A stretch of DNA of 64,000 nt from Polynucleobacter sp. IMCC 30228 (GTDB lineage Bacteria; Pseudomonadota; Gammaproteobacteria; Burkholderiales; Burkholderiaceae), in assembly GCF_021395205.1 (NCBI RefSeq), contig NZ_JAJVCS010000003.1:310001-374000 (forward strand), written 5' to 3'. Positions within the stretch are counted from its first letter, which is position 1. The number at the start of each line of letters is the position of its first letter. A program made the translations under genes and the position numbers. Shown piece by piece: positions 11,439 through 22,614 of this stretch. The notes under the pieces are model-generated. The model saw nothing but the letters and a program-made list of their open reading frames with translations. It searched no databases and was not told the origin of the DNA.

Positions 11439-13865
11439 TTAGTGTTTAATCACATCCCCAGCATTAGGCGCAGATGCTGCCTTCGCTTCGGCTGCTTTAG
11501 CCAGCTCGGCTGCACTTAGCTCCGGCAATGGTTCGGGATTGCGCTCCAAGGCCAATTCCAAGACTTTGTCGATCCAACGCACTGGCACTATTTCAATCGC
11601 GTTCTTTACATTATCTGGAATTTCAATTAAATCCTTCACATTTTCTTCAGGAATTAACACCAGCTTAATTCCACCTCGATGGGCAGCCAATAATTTTTCT
11701 TTTAACCCGCCAATTGGTAGAACCTCTCCACGCAAGGTAATTTCACCTGTCATGGCAATATCGGCGCGCACTGGAATGCCGCTAAATACCGAAACCAAAG
11801 CCGTGGTAATGGCTATGCCAGCAGATGGACCATCTTTAGGTGTCGCACCTTCAGGAAAATGAATATGAATATCTTTCTTCTCGAAGGCTTCATCGGTTAT
11901 ACCTAATCGTCGCGCCCGTGAACGTACCACAGTGCGCGCAGCCTCAACCGATTCTTTCATCACATCACCAATCGAACCCGTCCGCGTAATCACCCCTTTA
12001 CCCGACATTACTGCAGCTTCAATGGTAAGCAGATCGCCGCCAACTTCAGTCCAAGCTAAGCCAGTAACTTGACCCACTTGATTCTCTTTAGCAGCCAAAC
12101 CAAAATCGTACATGCGCACGGATAAAAACTTCTCTAAATTATCAGCACTAACCACAATGGGTGCAGCTTCTTTTTTAAGTAAGAGTAACTTCACTACCTT
12201 GCGGCAAATTTTACTCAACTCACGCTCTAAAGAACGCACTCCCGCTTCACGGGTGTAGTAGCGAATAATGCTGCGAACAGCACTTTCTTCAATTTTGAGC
12301 TCATCTTTTTTCAAGCCATTATTTTTAATTTGCTTGGGAATTAAATAATTCATCGCAATATTGGTTTTTTCATCTTCGGTATAGCCGGCAAGACGAATAA
12401 TTTCCAAACGATCGAGTAAGGGCCCAGGAATATTCAGTGAGTTGGCAGTTGCCACGAACATCACGTCAGATAAATCAAAATCGACTTCAACATAATGATC
12501 TTGGAAGGTATGATTTTGTTCAGGATCTAAAACTTCCAGCAAAGCGCTGGCTGGATCACCCCGAAAGTCCATGCCCATCTTATCGACTTCATCTAATAAA
12601 AATAAGGGATTGCGTACCCCCACTTTAGTTAGGCTCGATAAAATTTTGCCAGGCATGGAGCCAATATAGGTGCGTCGATGACCACGAATCTCCGATTCAT
12701 CACGCACTCCGCCTAGAGCCATGCGCACAAATTTACGATTAGTGGCACGAGCAATAGACTGCCCTAAGGATGTTTTACCCACACCAGGAGGGCCCACTAA
12801 ACACAAAATAGGTGCCTTTACGCGATCGACCCGCTGTTGTACAGCAAGATATTCCAGGATGCGTTCTTTTACCTTATCAAGCCCATAATGATCTTCATCT
12901 AAGACTTTTTCAGCATTAGTTAAATCATTATTAATTTTACTTTTCTTTTTCCAGGGCAAATTCACTAAGGTATCGATAAAGTTACGAATAACTGTTGCTT
13001 CAGCCGACATAGGGGACATGAGTTTTAACTTCTTCAATTCCGACTCAGCCTTCTTGAGGGCTTCTTTAGGCATATGCGCAGCTTTAATGCGCTTTTCAAG
13101 CTCATCTAAATCGGCACCCTCTTCACCTTCGCCCAATTCCTTTTGAATGGCTTTTACTTGTTCATTCAAGTAATACTCACGTTGGCTTTTTTCCATTTGC
13201 CGTTTCACGCGACCACGAATACGTTTTTCTACTTGCAGAATATCGATTTCACTTTCAAGGTCGGCTAGCAGGCTTTCTAAACGTTGCACGACATCGCTCA
13301 TTTCTAATAAGCGTTGTTTTTGCTCAAGCTTTACCGGTAAGTGGGCGCAAATCGTATCTGCCAAGCGGCTAGCATCATCAATACCGCCCAAAGAAGATAA
13401 AATTTCTTGAGGGATTTTTTTATTCAGTTTTACGTATTGATCAAATTGCGCCATGATTGCGCGCCGTAAGGCTTCGGTTTCATGGGCATCGATCACAGCA
13501 ATTGGTTGCGGGCTAGCCTCGCAACTAAAGTAACCCATACTATCTTCAACTTGGCTCACATCAGCTCGTTGCGAACCTTCAACCAACACTTTGACAGTGC
13601 CATCAGGTAATTTCAGCATTTGTAAAATACTGGCAATACAGCCCACTTGATATAAGTCTTCAACCGAAGGTTCATCTTTAGCTGCGGCCTTTTGGGCGAC
13701 TAAAAGTACGCTTTTACCGGTTTCCATAGCAGCCTCAAGGGCTTTAATCGATTTAGGGCGCCCCACAAATAGGGGAATAACCATGTGGGGAAAGACAACC
13801 ACATCACGCAGGGGCAAAAGCGGCAGTTGAATCGGTTCAGAAGGAAGTAATAACTGGCTGGGCAT
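11439..13865 (-). CDS. lon: ATP-dependent protease La (Lon)
   Basis: Lon is the soluble AAA+ serine protease that removes damaged and short-lived regulatory proteins. The 808 residues match the family length: an N-terminal LON substrate domain ([23 protein letters not shown]), a coiled-coil region, Walker [12 protein letters not shown], Walker [10 protein letters not shown], and the C-terminal protease with catalytic Ser681 in KDGPSAG. GGAGG seven to eight nt upstream fixes ATG 13863-13865 rather than the upstream in-frame TTG 13878-13880. It lies downstream of clpX, and a sigma-32-like promoter in the 179-nt gap suggests independent heat-shock induction. Confidence 0.98.
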   Translation of the reverse strand: MPSQLLLPSEPIQLPLLPLRDVVVFPHMVIPLFVGRPKSIKALEAAMETGKSVLLVAQKAAAKDEPSVEDLYQVGCIASILQMLKLPDGTVKVLVEGSQRADVSQVEDSMGYFSCEASPQPIAVIDAHETEALRRAIMAQFDQYVKLNKKIPQEILSSLGGIDDASRLADTICAHLPVKLEQKQRLLEMSDVVQRLESLLADLESEIDILQVEKRIRGRVKRQMEKSQREYYLNEQVKAIQKELGEGEEGADLDELEKRIKAAHMPKEALKKAESELKKLKLMSPMSAEATVIRNFIDTLVNLPWKKKSKINNDLTNAEKVLDEDHYGLDKVKERILEYLAVQQRVDRVKAPILCLVGPPGVGKTSLGQSIARATNRKFVRMALGGVRDESEIRGHRRTYIGSMPGKILSSLTKVGVRNPLFLLDEVDKMGMDFRGDPASALLEVLDPEQNHTFQDHYVEVDFDLSDVMFVATANSLNIPGPLLDRLEIIRLAGYTEDEKTNIAMNYLIPKQIKNNGLKKDELKIEESAVRSIIRYYTREAGVRSLERELSKICRKVVKLLLLKKEAAPIVVSADNLEKFLSVRMYDFGLAAKENQVGQVTGLAWTEVGGDLLTIEAAVMSGKGVITRTGSIGDVMKESVEAARTVVRSRARRLGITDEAFEKKDIHIHFPEGATPKDGPSAGIAITTALVSVFSGIPVRADIAMTGEITLRGEVLPIGGLKEKLLAAHRGGIKLVLIPEENVKDLIEIPDNVKNAIEIVPVRWIDKVLELALERNPEPLPELSAAELAKAAEAKAASAPNAGDVIKH

Positions 13866-13958
13866 ACGGAAATCCTCCAAATAAGTAATGCGTTACAAAG
13901 GACCAAAAGTGCCAAAAAACACTACTAAGCATCCTTCATCACAACTAGAATACTACCT

Positions 13959-13986
13959 ATATGGGTGCGCCTTAAAAAAATGCAAG
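13959..13986 (-). promoter_or_regulatory. Candidate sigma-32 (heat-shock) promoter of lon
   Basis: On the minus strand CTTGCAT (13980-13986) and ACCCATAT (13959-13966) are separated by 13 nt. The RpoH consensus is CTTGAAA with 11-16 nt to CCCCATNT; the -10 box matches at 7 of 8 positions. The predicted start lies near 13952, giving a leader of roughly 85 nt to the lon ATG. Lon is a classical RpoH target in proteobacteria. Confidence 0.55.
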
Positions 13987-14044
13987 GGCTAAAATGCGAA
14001 AAATACCAATTTTTGGGCGCTTAATCCCGATTTTTGGAGCCTTT

Positions 14045-15460
14045 TTAGGCCTTTTTTACCTGGTTTTCAGCTTCAACTTCGCCGCTTACGGCTTGCTTGT
14101 AGACTAAAAGCGGTTTGCCATCAATCGCAATCGTACTTTCATCAATAACCACCTTCTGCACATTCTTTAGCGATGGTAGGTCGTACATCACGTCCATGAG
14201 CGAACCTTCTAAAATAGAGCGCAAACCCCGCGCACCGGTTTTACGGGCGATGGCTTTTTTGGCAATTGCCGCTAGCGCACCTGGGCGAACCTCTAATTCA
14301 GATCCCTCCATGCCGAGCAAGGCTTGGTATTGTTTAACCAAAGCATTTTTTGGCTCAGTCAAAATTTGCACTAAGGCAGCCTCGTCTAATTGGGTCAAGG
14401 TCGCCAATACCGGTAAGCGGCCAATCAGCTCTGGAATTAAGCCAAACTTAATTAAGTCCTCTGGCTCAACTTCTTTTAATAATTCACCAATGGCACGATC
14501 ATCCTTGCCAGCAACATCAGCACTAAAACCAATGCCCGATTTCGCAGTGCGTTGCTGAATCACTTTTTCAAGACCATCAAACGCGCCGCCGCAGATAAAA
14601 AGAATATTAGTCGTATCAACTTGCAGAAAGTCTTGATTTGGATGTTTTCTGCCGCCCTGTGGCGGAATCGATGCCATCGTACCCTCAATCAGCTTAAGCA
14701 AGGCTTGCTGAACGCCCTCACCAGAAACATCGCGGGTAATTGAGGGGTTATCCGACTTGCGAGAAATTTTATCAATTTCATCGATATAAACAATACCCTT
14801 TTGGGCCTTGTCAATGTTGTAATCACAGCTTTGCAGTAGCTTCTGAATAATATTTTCAACATCTTCGCCAACATAGCCAGCTTCAGTCAAGGTTGTAGCA
14901 TCGGCCATCACAAATGGCACGTTCAACATGCGCGCTAAAGTCTGTGCCAACAAAGTCTTACCGGAGCCCGTGGGGCCAATCAGCAATATATTACTTTTCG
15001 CTAGCTCTACGCCATCGATCACGGCTTTAGCAGGCGCTTTGCTCATTTTTTTATCGCTGCTGGATTTGTCTTGCGATTTCTTTTTTGCAGCACCTTTTTC
15101 ATTACTAGAAAGGTCATCAGCTGGGCTTATTTTTTCCGCTTTTTCTTTGGTTACCGGAGGTAAATGCAAAAGCCGTTTGTAATGGTTATATACCGCTACT
15201 GCCAAGGTTTTTTTGGCTAAATCTTGCCCAATGACATATTGATCTAAATTAGCGCGAATTTCATGTGGGGTTGGGATTGCTTCGCCCCCCTCACTGGGAG
15301 GTAACTTAGCAATTTCCTCCTGAATAATATCGGTACATAAATCAATGCATTCATCGCAAATAAAAACCGAAGGGCCAGCAATTAGCTTTTTAACTTCGTG
15401 CTGGCTTTTGCCGCAAAACGAACAGTACAACAGCTTATCGGTAGAGGAGGTATCGCTCAC
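14045..15460 (-). CDS. clpX: ClpX, AAA+ unfoldase of the ClpXP protease, with a lysine-rich insertion
   Basis: ClpX recognises tagged substrates and threads them into ClpP. The zinc-binding domain has Cys13, Cys16, Cys35 and Cys38. Walker A is GPTGSGKT (162-169), and [10 protein letters not shown] (pore-proximal), VYIDEIDKI (Walker B) and the sensor regions follow. The protein is 471 residues, longer than the usual 415-430, because about 50 residues (roughly 101-150, rich in Lys, Ser and Ala) lie between NHYKRLLHL and [12 protein letters not shown], where most ClpX proteins have a short loop. It lies 19 nt after clpP in the tig-clpP-clpX order. Confidence 0.97.
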   Translation of the reverse strand: MSDTSSTDKLLYCSFCGKSQHEVKKLIAGPSVFICDECIDLCTDIIQEEIAKLPPSEGGEAIPTPHEIRANLDQYVIGQDLAKKTLAVAVYNHYKRLLHLPPVTKEKAEKISPADDLSSNEKGAAKKKSQDKSSSDKKMSKAPAKAVIDGVELAKSNILLIGPTGSGKTLLAQTLARMLNVPFVMADATTLTEAGYVGEDVENIIQKLLQSCDYNIDKAQKGIVYIDEIDKISRKSDNPSITRDVSGEGVQQALLKLIEGTMASIPPQGGRKHPNQDFLQVDTTNILFICGGAFDGLEKVIQQRTAKSGIGFSADVAGKDDRAIGELLKEVEPEDLIKFGLIPELIGRLPVLATLTQLDEAALVQILTEPKNALVKQYQALLGMEGSELEVRPGALAAIAKKAIARKTGARGLRSILEGSLMDVMYDLPSLKNVQKVVIDESTIAIDGKPLLVYKQAVSGEVEAENQVKKA

Positions 15461-15479
15461 AGGGTGGACTCAGTAGAGT

Positions 15480-16151
15480 TTACGGACGCTTATCAATGAC
15501 TTTATCAATCAAACCGTATTCGCGAGCTTGCTCGGCTGACATGAAATTATCGCGATCGGTATCCTTGGCAATCGTTTCAATCGATTGGCCAGTGCGGTCA
15601 GCCAAAATTTGATTTAAACGTTCACGTAAATATAAAATTTCACGGGCTTGAATTTCAATATCAGAGGCCTGGCCCCGCGCTCCACCCAAAGGTTGATGAA
15701 TCATCACACGTGAATTAGGTAAGGCGTAGCGTTTGCCCTTTTCGCCCGCACACAGTAAAAATGCTCCCATACTTGCCGCCATGCCCATGCACAAGGTACT
15801 TACATTGGGCTTGATAAATTGCATGGTGTCGTATATTGCTAAGCCAGCCGAAACCGAACCACCGGGCGAATTGATATAAAGCGAAATTTCTTTATCGGGA
15901 TTCTCGCTCTCTAAAAATAGTAATTGGGCAATAACTAAATTAGCGGTTTGATCATTCACTTCGCCGACCAAAAAAACCACCCGCTCACGCAACAAGCGCG
16001 AGTAGATATCATATGCTCGCTCACCGCGGCCCGAGGTTTCAATGACCATGGGCACCAAACCCAAACCTTGTGGTGCTAAATTCGCATTGAGGTCGTCAGA
16101 CTGAGTTTGACCGTAAGTACTGCGTTGCATTCTAATCATGTTTTCTCTCAT
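15480..16151 (-). CDS. clpP: ATP-dependent Clp protease proteolytic subunit
   Basis: ClpP forms the barrel-shaped serine peptidase that degrades proteins fed by ClpX. The catalytic triad is visible as Ser127 (GMAASMGAF), His152 (MIHQPLGG) and Asp201. The N-terminal stretch of about 30 residues contains the usual propeptide ([22 protein letters not shown] follows it). The ATG overlaps the tig stop codon as ATGA, so the two genes are probably translationally coupled. Confidence 0.98.
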   Translation of the reverse strand: MRENMIRMQRSTYGQTQSDDLNANLAPQGLGLVPMVIETSGRGERAYDIYSRLLRERVVFLVGEVNDQTANLVIAQLLFLESENPDKEISLYINSPGGSVSAGLAIYDTMQFIKPNVSTLCMGMAASMGAFLLCAGEKGKRYALPNSRVMIHQPLGGARGQASDIEIQAREILYLRERLNQILADRTGQSIETIAKDTDRDNFMSAEQAREYGLIDKVIDKRP

Positions 16152-17488
16152 TGCCCTAGTTTACTCAGTTCTTCAAAAGTCACTGCTTTATCAGTTACCG
16201 TACCCAGGCCGCTAACATATTGAATAACATTCGACTCAAGCACAGCCGATTCAATGTCTTTGAGGCGCTGCGGATCGCTATAAAACCAGCGGACCACTTC
16301 TTTTGGGTCTTCATAGGTTGCTGCTTGATCTTCAATTTCTGCTTTAATTTGTTCTGGCGTAACAACCAAATTTTTCTGCTTTACTAATTCACTCAAAATC
16401 AAGCCTAAGCGTACGCGTTTTTGCGCCTGTTCAGCAAACATTTCTACAGGTATGGGTGCATCTTTTGCATTAGGAATGCCACGTTGTATTAAGTCTTGGC
16501 GCGCCATATTCACGAGTCTTTCTTGCTCATTGGCAACCAAAGCTTTGGGCACTTCTAATTCACATAACTTTTCTAATTGACCCATCACTTCATTTTTCAT
16601 CAGCATGAGCGTGCGGCGTTTGACTTCACGCTCTAAATTTTCACGAACTTCACTGCGCATTTTTTCAAGGCCACCTTCTGTAACCCCTAAAGTCAAAGCA
16701 AAGGCCTCATTTACCTCGGGTAAATGGGCCCACCGTACCTCTTTCATGGTAAGGGTAAAGTCGGCAGTTTTACCAGCCACCTCTTTGCCGTGATAATCGG
16801 CAGGGAAAGGCAAAGCAAACGTTTTGCTCTCGCCCACCTTCATACCTAGGGCGGCAGCTTCAAACTCTGGCAGCATACGCCCTTCACCCAAAACAAACTC
16901 AAAATTTTCAGCCTTACCGCCGGCAAATTCAACCCCATCAATTTTGCCGACAAAATCAATTAACACTTGATCGCCCTTTTGAGCCGTGGTATCGGCCCCA
17001 CCATCACCATGCTCGCCAACTTGACCACGAGAATGGTAATGAACTTGTTGTTTGCGTAAGACATCAATTGCACGCTCCATTTCGGCATCGGTCACCGCAG
17101 TGGTGTACCGCGTCATGGTTGCTTTGCTAAGGTCACCCAGTTTAATTTCTGGTAACACTTCAAAAAAAGCGTCGAAGACAATATTGTCTGCACCAATTTC
17201 ACTTTTTGGCTCAAGGCGCGGTTGACCAGCTAAAGCGATGCCCGCTTTTTTACTGAGCTCAAAGAACAATTCAGCGGCCTTATCAAATTGCACTTCAAAA
17301 TCAATTTGCATGCCGTATTGCTGCTCAACTATTTTCTTGGGTACTTTACCAGGCCTAAAACCTGCCATCTTGAGGTTTTTTCCTGCCTTAAGTAAACGCG
17401 CATCACGGGTTTTAGCTAAGTCGGAACGAGGAAATTCTAACGTTACCTTACGATCTAAAGCGCCCAAATTTTCTATCTGCACAGCCAT
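16148..17488 (-). CDS. tig: Trigger factor, ribosome-associated chaperone
   Basis: Trigger factor binds at the ribosome exit tunnel and shields nascent chains. The ribosome-docking signature GFRPGKVP is at residues 43-50. An FKBP-type isomerase domain follows ([25 protein letters not shown] through the [15 protein letters not shown] region), then the helical C-terminal chaperone arms. At 446 residues it is slightly longer than the E. coli protein. A glycine and histidine-containing loop ([12 protein letters not shown]) precedes the FKBP domain. GAAGAGG precedes ATG 17486-17488. It is first gene of the tig-clpP-clpX operon, downstream of tRNA-Leu on the same strand. Confidence 0.97.
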   Translation of the reverse strand: MAVQIENLGALDRKVTLEFPRSDLAKTRDARLLKAGKNLKMAGFRPGKVPKKIVEQQYGMQIDFEVQFDKAAELFFELSKKAGIALAGQPRLEPKSEIGADNIVFDAFFEVLPEIKLGDLSKATMTRYTTAVTDAEMERAIDVLRKQQVHYHSRGQVGEHGDGGADTTAQKGDQVLIDFVGKIDGVEFAGGKAENFEFVLGEGRMLPEFEAAALGMKVGESKTFALPFPADYHGKEVAGKTADFTLTMKEVRWAHLPEVNEAFALTLGVTEGGLEKMRSEVRENLEREVKRRTLMLMKNEVMGQLEKLCELEVPKALVANEQERLVNMARQDLIQRGIPNAKDAPIPVEMFAEQAQKRVRLGLILSELVKQKNLVVTPEQIKAEIEDQAATYEDPKEVVRWFYSDPQRLKDIESAVLESNVIQYVSGLGTVTDKAVTFEELSKLGQ

Positions 17489-17552
17489 GCCTCTTCAATT
17501 AAATACTACCGATTAAATGGTCTAAAGTTTAAGCTAGTAGCAAGCTACAGCT

Positions 17553-17639
17553 TGGTGCGAGGAGGGGGACTCGAACCCCCACACCATTTCTGGCGTCAGG
17601 ACCTAAACCTGGTGCGTCTACCAATTTCGCCATCCTCGC
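17553..17639 (-). tRNA. tRNA-Leu (anticodon TAG)
   Basis: An 87-nt class II tRNA on the minus strand. The acceptor is GCGAGGA/TCCTCGC, the anticodon loop TTTAGGT gives TAG, and the long variable arm is TGGCGTCAGG-side sequence typical of leucine tRNAs. The T arm is GGGGGTTCGAGTCCCCC and CCA is encoded. It lies between ispF and tig and may be co-transcribed with either. Confidence 0.96.
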
Positions 17640-17698
17640 ATTTGTAACGCTACCAGCTCAAACTTCATGCCAAAGGGTGAATTCTACAATGGCTGGGC

Positions 17699-18223
17699 TT
17701 AAGCCCGATAGAGTAAGGCCACGGCATGGACGGCAAGGCCCTCGCCACGCCCCAAATGACCCAATGATTCATTGGTCTTGGCTTTAAGATTGATGTGGCT
17801 CGGGGTAACGGCAAGATCGGCGGCAATATTTCGCACCATCGCCGGGAGGTATTCGGCTAGCTTGGGTTTCTGGCAAATAATCGTGGCATCCACATTACCT
17901 ACATGAAAGCCGGCAGCCTGCACTTTTTGCAAAGCACTGCGTAACAAAATACGACTGTCCAGGTCTTTAAATTGGGCATCAGTATCGGGAAAAAGCTGGC
18001 CAATATCATTTAAACCGGCAGCCCCCAGTAAGGCATCGGTTACGGCATGCAATAAAGCATCGGCATCGGAATGCCCTAATAAACCCTTTTCGAAGGGAAT
18101 GAGAACACCACCCAAGATCAATTTACGGTCAGCAACGAATGCATGCACATCGTAGCCCTGGCCGATGCGAAAAGGCGGCGCACCATGATGGGAGGCGGTT
18201 GAAAGTTGATCGGCTGAATTCAT
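17699..18223 (-). CDS. ispF: 2-C-methyl-D-erythritol 2,4-cyclodiphosphate synthase
   Basis: IspF cyclises CDP-ME 2-phosphate in the MEP isoprenoid pathway. [11 protein letters not shown] carries the zinc-binding Asp and His, [20 protein letters not shown] carries the third zinc ligand and substrate contacts, and [10 protein letters not shown] and [16 protein letters not shown] complete the family motifs. The 174-residue form from ATG 18221-18223 is used, because the upstream in-frame codon at 18239-18241 is TTG and GAGA precedes the ATG. The N-terminus has about 18 extra residues before the conserved start. It follows ispD by 19 nt, the usual ispDF pair. Confidence 0.97.
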   Translation of the reverse strand: MNSADQLSTASHHGAPPFRIGQGYDVHAFVADRKLILGGVLIPFEKGLLGHSDADALLHAVTDALLGAAGLNDIGQLFPDTDAQFKDLDSRILLRSALQKVQAAGFHVGNVDATIICQKPKLAEYLPAMVRNIAADLAVTPSHINLKAKTNESLGHLGRGEGLAVHAVALLYRA

Positions 18224-18242
18224 CGTTCTCTCGGATCTCAAT

Positions 18243-18998
18243 TTAAGGCAAGTGAAGAAGTACAGTGTGCATCAAATCCCAGTCAGCGGGATGAGTTACT
18301 TTAAAGTTCCGCGTCGCGCCCTCTACTAATAAGGGCTTAGCGCCCAATAATTCCATCGCACTGGCTTCGTCGGTAATTTCGACACCGACTTCAAGCGCTT
18401 GAGTTAATGCGCTATGCAAGGTGCCAAGCTGAAACATTTGTGGGGTTTGCGCTTGCCAAAGGTGCTGACGTGCCAAGGTTGCCTGCGCCAAGCTGCCGCG
18501 TGCACTTAACTCGGCCCGTTTTAAGGTATCAGCCAAGGGCATCGCCAATAAGCCGCCCCATAAATTAGGCTGGTTTGTTTCAGCGGCATTCACTGCAGCA
18601 ATTAATTGCTGAATTAAGCCTACGGTGATGCCGGGCCGAGCCGCGTCGTGCACCAAGACCCAGTCATCCGGAGAAATCTGTACATTCAGTAAAGCGCTTA
18701 AGGTATTGAGCACGGTTTCGTGACGAGTTGCCCCACCAGTTGGCAAGAGGTGTAAGCGACCCTGGGCCCGCTCAGCCATTCCTTCTAAATACAGAATTGA
18801 TTCAGCTTCATGAAATTGTGGGCTTAAACCAACCCAAATCGAATGAATTTCTGGGGTATTTAAGGCCGCCTCTATAGCATAAGCAAGCATCGGCTTGGTG
18901 CCAAGCAGGCGAAATTGCTTTGGTAAATCGCCGCCTAAACGGGAGCCCATTCCTGCGGCTGGCAAAACAAGGTGATAGGCACGATTTGAATTAGGCAT
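18243..18998 (-). CDS. ispD: 2-C-methyl-D-erythritol 4-phosphate cytidylyltransferase
   Basis: IspD transfers CMP to MEP in isoprenoid synthesis. The nucleotidyltransferase signature [22 protein letters not shown] is present with the catalytic Arg and Lys, followed by VLVHDAARP and the C-terminal [20 protein letters not shown] block. The open frame begins at 19064, but ATG 18996-18998 gives the normal N-terminus and avoids overlap with divergent mfd. The first seven residues (MPNSNRA) precede the conserved strand. Its start and that of mfd are only 23 nt apart. Confidence 0.95.
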   Translation of the reverse strand: MPNSNRAYHLVLPAAGMGSRLGGDLPKQFRLLGTKPMLAYAIEAALNTPEIHSIWVGLSPQFHEAESILYLEGMAERAQGRLHLLPTGGATRHETVLNTLSALLNVQISPDDWVLVHDAARPGITVGLIQQLIAAVNAAETNQPNLWGGLLAMPLADTLKRAELSARGSLAQATLARQHLWQAQTPQMFQLGTLHSALTQALEVGVEITDEASAMELLGAKPLLVEGATRNFKVTHPADWDLMHTVLLHLP

Positions 18999-19013
18999 GC
19001 CTGATTCTATAAT
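18985..19013 (+). promoter_or_regulatory. Probable mfd promoter placed so close that the mRNA would be leaderless
   Basis: TTTGAA (18985-18990), a 17-nt spacer and a perfect TATAAT (19008-19013) lie upstream of the mfd ATG at 19022. A start 6-8 nt after the -10 box would fall at 19020-19022, leaving no room for a ribosome-binding site. The -35 box overlaps the first codons of divergent ispD. Confidence 0.5.
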
Positions 19014-19021
19014 GACGGCAG

Positions 19022-22000
19022 ATGTCTGATGGAATCTTGCAAATACCCCCCGTCCCTGCTCCAAGGGCTGGGCAGCGCTTTACCTTTTCCGGCCTAGTGG
19101 GCTCAGCCGATGCGGCTTTACTGGCAGAGTCGGCCTTACTCTACCGCGCGCAATTTTCCATCTTGGTGGTTTTTTGTGCTCAGGCACAAGATGCTCAAAG
19201 GCTATCAGAAGAAATTCCTGCCTTTGCTCCTCAACTTAAAACCCGCCTTCTACCCGATTGGGAAATACTGCCCTACGATCAATTTTCGCCACACCAAGAT
19301 TTAGTCTCCGAGCGCTTAGCAACCTTGCATGCAATGCTCAATGGCAGTTGTGACATTGTTTTAATTCCAGTTACTACCGCCCTGCAAAGATTGGCACCGC
19401 CCCAATTTTTATCTGGCCATACTTTTTTCTTTAAACAGGGCGATCATTTAAATGAAAGCGCCCTCCGTTTGCAATTACAGCAAGCAGGATACGACCCGGT
19501 GAGTGCCGTAATGCGTCCAGGTGAATATAGTATTCGGGGTGGCTTAATTGATTTATTTCCGATGGGTTCGGCACTACCATTTCGCCTTGATTTGTTTGGT
19601 GATGAAATTGAACAAATTCGTGCTTTTGACCCTGATACACAACGTAGCCTGTACCCAGTAAAAGAAATTCGTCTCTTACCAGGACATGAATTTCCTTTTG
19701 ATGACGCGGCCCGTGTAGCTTTTCGTGGCCGTTGGCGGGAAGTCTTTGAGGGTGACCCCAGTCGCTGTGCAATTTATAAAGATGCCAACCTTGGCATTCC
19801 TAGCGCTGGTATTGAATCCTACCTGCCATTATTTTTTGCTGAGCCAGCTACGCTCTTCGATTACTTACCGCTTGCAGGTGAGGGTGTTTGGCTTGCCTCG
19901 GTAGGCGATATTGAGAGTAGTATTCGCAGTTTTTGGAAAGAAACCCAAAGTCGTTACAACTTTTTAAAACATGATTTTGAGCGCCCCATTCTCAATCCAG
20001 AAGCGTTGTTTTTAGATGTTGACACTTTCTTTACTCGGGCCAAGGCTTACCCAAGGTTAACGCTGGAGAACACTGCGCTTACTACATCCGCAGTAGCATC
20101 CACCACGCCACCCTTTCTGCCAGTACCTGAAGTCGCAGTCCACCGACGTGATGCTGATCCCCTCTCACGTTTGCGTCATCTCGTTGCACAACAGCAATAT
20201 CGGGTGGTCATCTGCGCTGACACCGCCGGACGCCGCGAATCGATTCGACAACTCATTGAAGAAAGTAATTTAGTTACCGATTCTAAAAATAGTTTGCCTT
20301 TTGCATTAAAACCGACTCAAAGTGAAAACTTAGCCGACTTTATTAACGGAACAGCCAGCTTTGGTTTAGTAATTGCCCCTTTATTTAATGGCTTTAGCTG
20401 GCCAAGTGCCAAGCTCATTGTAATTACGGAAGCAGAGCTTTTTACGGCTACCGCGCGGCAACGACGCAAAGGTAGCGCTCAGCAAATTAGCGATCCCGAT
20501 ATGTTGTTTAAGGATTTAGCTGAACTGAAAATTGCAGATCCAGTAGTTCACGCTGAACATGGCATTGGGCGTTATCAAGGGCTGGTCTTACTCAACTTAG
20601 CGCCACCTAAAGAAACACCCCTCTTTGAAGAATTTTTACATTTGGTTTACGCCAATCAGGCGACGCTTTATGTACCCGTGCATCAATTGCAATTAGTCAC
20701 CCGTTATGCGGGCTCCGATCCCGAATCGGCTCCCTTACATCAATTGGGTTCAGGACAATGGGAAAAAGCTAAGCGTAAAGCAGCCCAACAAATTCGCGAT
20801 ACCGCCGCTGAATTACTTAATCTCTATGCGGCTCGCGCGCTACGTCGAGGTCATGCATTTGAATATTCTGCGCATGATTACGCCGCTTTTGCCGAAGCCT
20901 TTGGTTTTGAAGAAACGCCTGACCAAACCACAGCTATTGCCGCCGTTATTAGCGATATGACCAATGGCAAATCGATGGATCGCTTAGTCTGCGGTGATGT
21001 CGGTTTCGGAAAAACTGAAGTGGCTTTAAGGGCTAGTTTTATTGCCGTAATGGGGGGTAAGCAAGTTGCTATTCTGGCCCCTACTACTTTATTAGCGGAA
21101 CAGCATGCCGCTACTTGGAAAGATCGTTTTGCCGATTGGCCCGTGAAGGTCGTGGAGCTATCGCGCTTCAAAACTGCGAAAGAAATTACCGCTGCTCTAG
21201 CCGCAATTGCCGCTGGCGATGCCGACATTGTGATTGGTACCCATAAATTACTTTCTAAAGATACCCACTTTAATCGTTTGGGTTTGGTTATTGTTGATGA
21301 AGAGCATCGTTTTGGGGTGCGCCAAAAAGAGGTCCTAAAGGCCTTACGTGCCGAAGTTGATATTCTGACACTCACAGCTACCCCTATTCCAAGAACATTA
21401 GGTATGGCGATGGAAGGTTTACGAGAACTTTCTATTATTGCTACCGCACCCCAAAAACGCTTAGCCATTAAAACGTTTGTGCGCCGCGAGGGTGATGATG
21501 TCATCCGTGAAGCCGTGTTGCGGGAAATTAAACGGGGTGGTCAAGTTTATTTTCTCCATAACGAAGTTGAAACCATCGAAAACCGCCGCCTAGCTTTACA
21601 GGCACTTTTACCCGAGGCGCGCATCAGTGTGGCGCATGGTCAAATGCACGAGCGGCAACTCGAAACCGTGATGCGCGAATTTGTTACACAACGCAGCAAT
21701 ATTCTCTTGTGTACAACGATTATTGAAACAGGTATAGATGTGCCCACCGCAAATACCATCATCATGCACCGCGCCGATAAATTTGGTTTAGCCCAACTGC
21801 ATCAACTGCGCGGGCGCGTTGGCCGTTCGCATCATCAGGCCTATGCCTATTTAATGGTGCCCGATCCCGATGCCCTGAGTAAACAAGCGCAATTACGTCT
21901 AGATGCAATTCAGGCCATGGAAGAATTGGGTTCAGGCTTTTATTTAGCCATGCATGACTTAGAAATTCGTGGAGCTGGTGAAGTTTTAGGTGACAAGCAA

Positions 22001-22573
22001 TCGGGCGAAATTCATGAAATTGGCTATCAACTCTATACCGAAATGCTCAACCGCGCAGTTAAATCATTAAAAAGTGGTAAAGAGCCCGACTTATTGGCAC
22101 CTTTACAAGTTACAACTGATGTGAATTTAGGTGTGCCAGCCTTGCTACCTGAAGAGTATTGCCCAGATGTACATGAGCGACTTTCTCTCTACAAGCGCTT
22201 TGCAGCAACCCATGACTTTGCAGAGTTAATGGGCTTGCGTGAAGAATTGGTCGACCGATTTGGTGACTTACCCGATCCGGCCAAATCATTTTATGAAACC
22301 CATCGCTTACGTTTAGAAATGGCGGGCTATGGGATTAAAAAAATTGATGCTAGTCCATTAGCCATTCAAATGCATTTTATTCCCAATCCGCCTATTGATC
22401 CTCTGCGTATTATTCAACTTATTCAAACCCATGCGCATATTCAACTCAATGGCCAAGATCGTTTAAAAATTATTCCTCCTCAAGCTCATGACTTTGATTT
22501 ATTGGAAAAACGCTTAGAGCAAATTCGTCAAGTGCTAAAACGCTTAAATGAATCTGCCCTCAGCATGGCTTAA
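19022..22573 (+). CDS. mfd: Transcription-repair coupling factor
   Basis: Mfd displaces RNA polymerase stalled at lesions and recruits UvrA. The 1183 residues carry the full architecture: UvrB-like modules with the PYDQFSPHQDLVSERLATL motif, a polymerase-interacting domain (around 490-560), RecG-like helicase motor with Walker A (GDVGFGKTE, from about residue 658) and DEEH box (759-762), GRVGRSHHQAYAYLMVP motif VI, and the C-terminal TRCF domain. ATG 19022 has no Shine-Dalgarno sequence and may initiate on a leaderless transcript. It is divergent from ispD; serB follows 41 nt downstream. Confidence 0.97.
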   Translation: MSDGILQIPPVPAPRAGQRFTFSGLVGSADAALLAESALLYRAQFSILVVFCAQAQDAQRLSEEIPAFAPQLKTRLLPDWEILPYDQFSPHQDLVSERLATLHAMLNGSCDIVLIPVTTALQRLAPPQFLSGHTFFFKQGDHLNESALRLQLQQAGYDPVSAVMRPGEYSIRGGLIDLFPMGSALPFRLDLFGDEIEQIRAFDPDTQRSLYPVKEIRLLPGHEFPFDDAARVAFRGRWREVFEGDPSRCAIYKDANLGIPSAGIESYLPLFFAEPATLFDYLPLAGEGVWLASVGDIESSIRSFWKETQSRYNFLKHDFERPILNPEALFLDVDTFFTRAKAYPRLTLENTALTTSAVASTTPPFLPVPEVAVHRRDADPLSRLRHLVAQQQYRVVICADTAGRRESIRQLIEESNLVTDSKNSLPFALKPTQSENLADFINGTASFGLVIAPLFNGFSWPSAKLIVITEAELFTATARQRRKGSAQQISDPDMLFKDLAELKIADPVVHAEHGIGRYQGLVLLNLAPPKETPLFEEFLHLVYANQATLYVPVHQLQLVTRYAGSDPESAPLHQLGSGQWEKAKRKAAQQIRDTAAELLNLYAARALRRGHAFEYSAHDYAAFAEAFGFEETPDQTTAIAAVISDMTNGKSMDRLVCGDVGFGKTEVALRASFIAVMGGKQVAILAPTTLLAEQHAATWKDRFADWPVKVVELSRFKTAKEITAALAAIAAGDADIVIGTHKLLSKDTHFNRLGLVIVDEEHRFGVRQKEVLKALRAEVDILTLTATPIPRTLGMAMEGLRELSIIATAPQKRLAIKTFVRREGDDVIREAVLREIKRGGQVYFLHNEVETIENRRLALQALLPEARISVAHGQMHERQLETVMREFVTQRSNILLCTTIIETGIDVPTANTIIMHRADKFGLAQLHQLRGRVGRSHHQAYAYLMVPDPDALSKQAQLRLDAIQAMEELGSGFYLAMHDLEIRGAGEVLGDKQSGEIHEIGYQLYTEMLNRAVKSLKSGKEPDLLAPLQVTTDVNLGVPALLPEEYCPDVHERLSLYKRFAATHDFAELMGLREELVDRFGDLPDPAKSFYETHRLRLEMAGYGIKKIDASPLAIQMHFIPNPPIDPLRIIQLIQTHAHIQLNGQDRLKIIPPQAHDFDLLEKRLEQIRQVLKRLNESALSMA

Positions 22574-22614
22574 CTCATGCAGCTCAATTTATATCTTCTT
22601 CTCAGTAACGTTTC

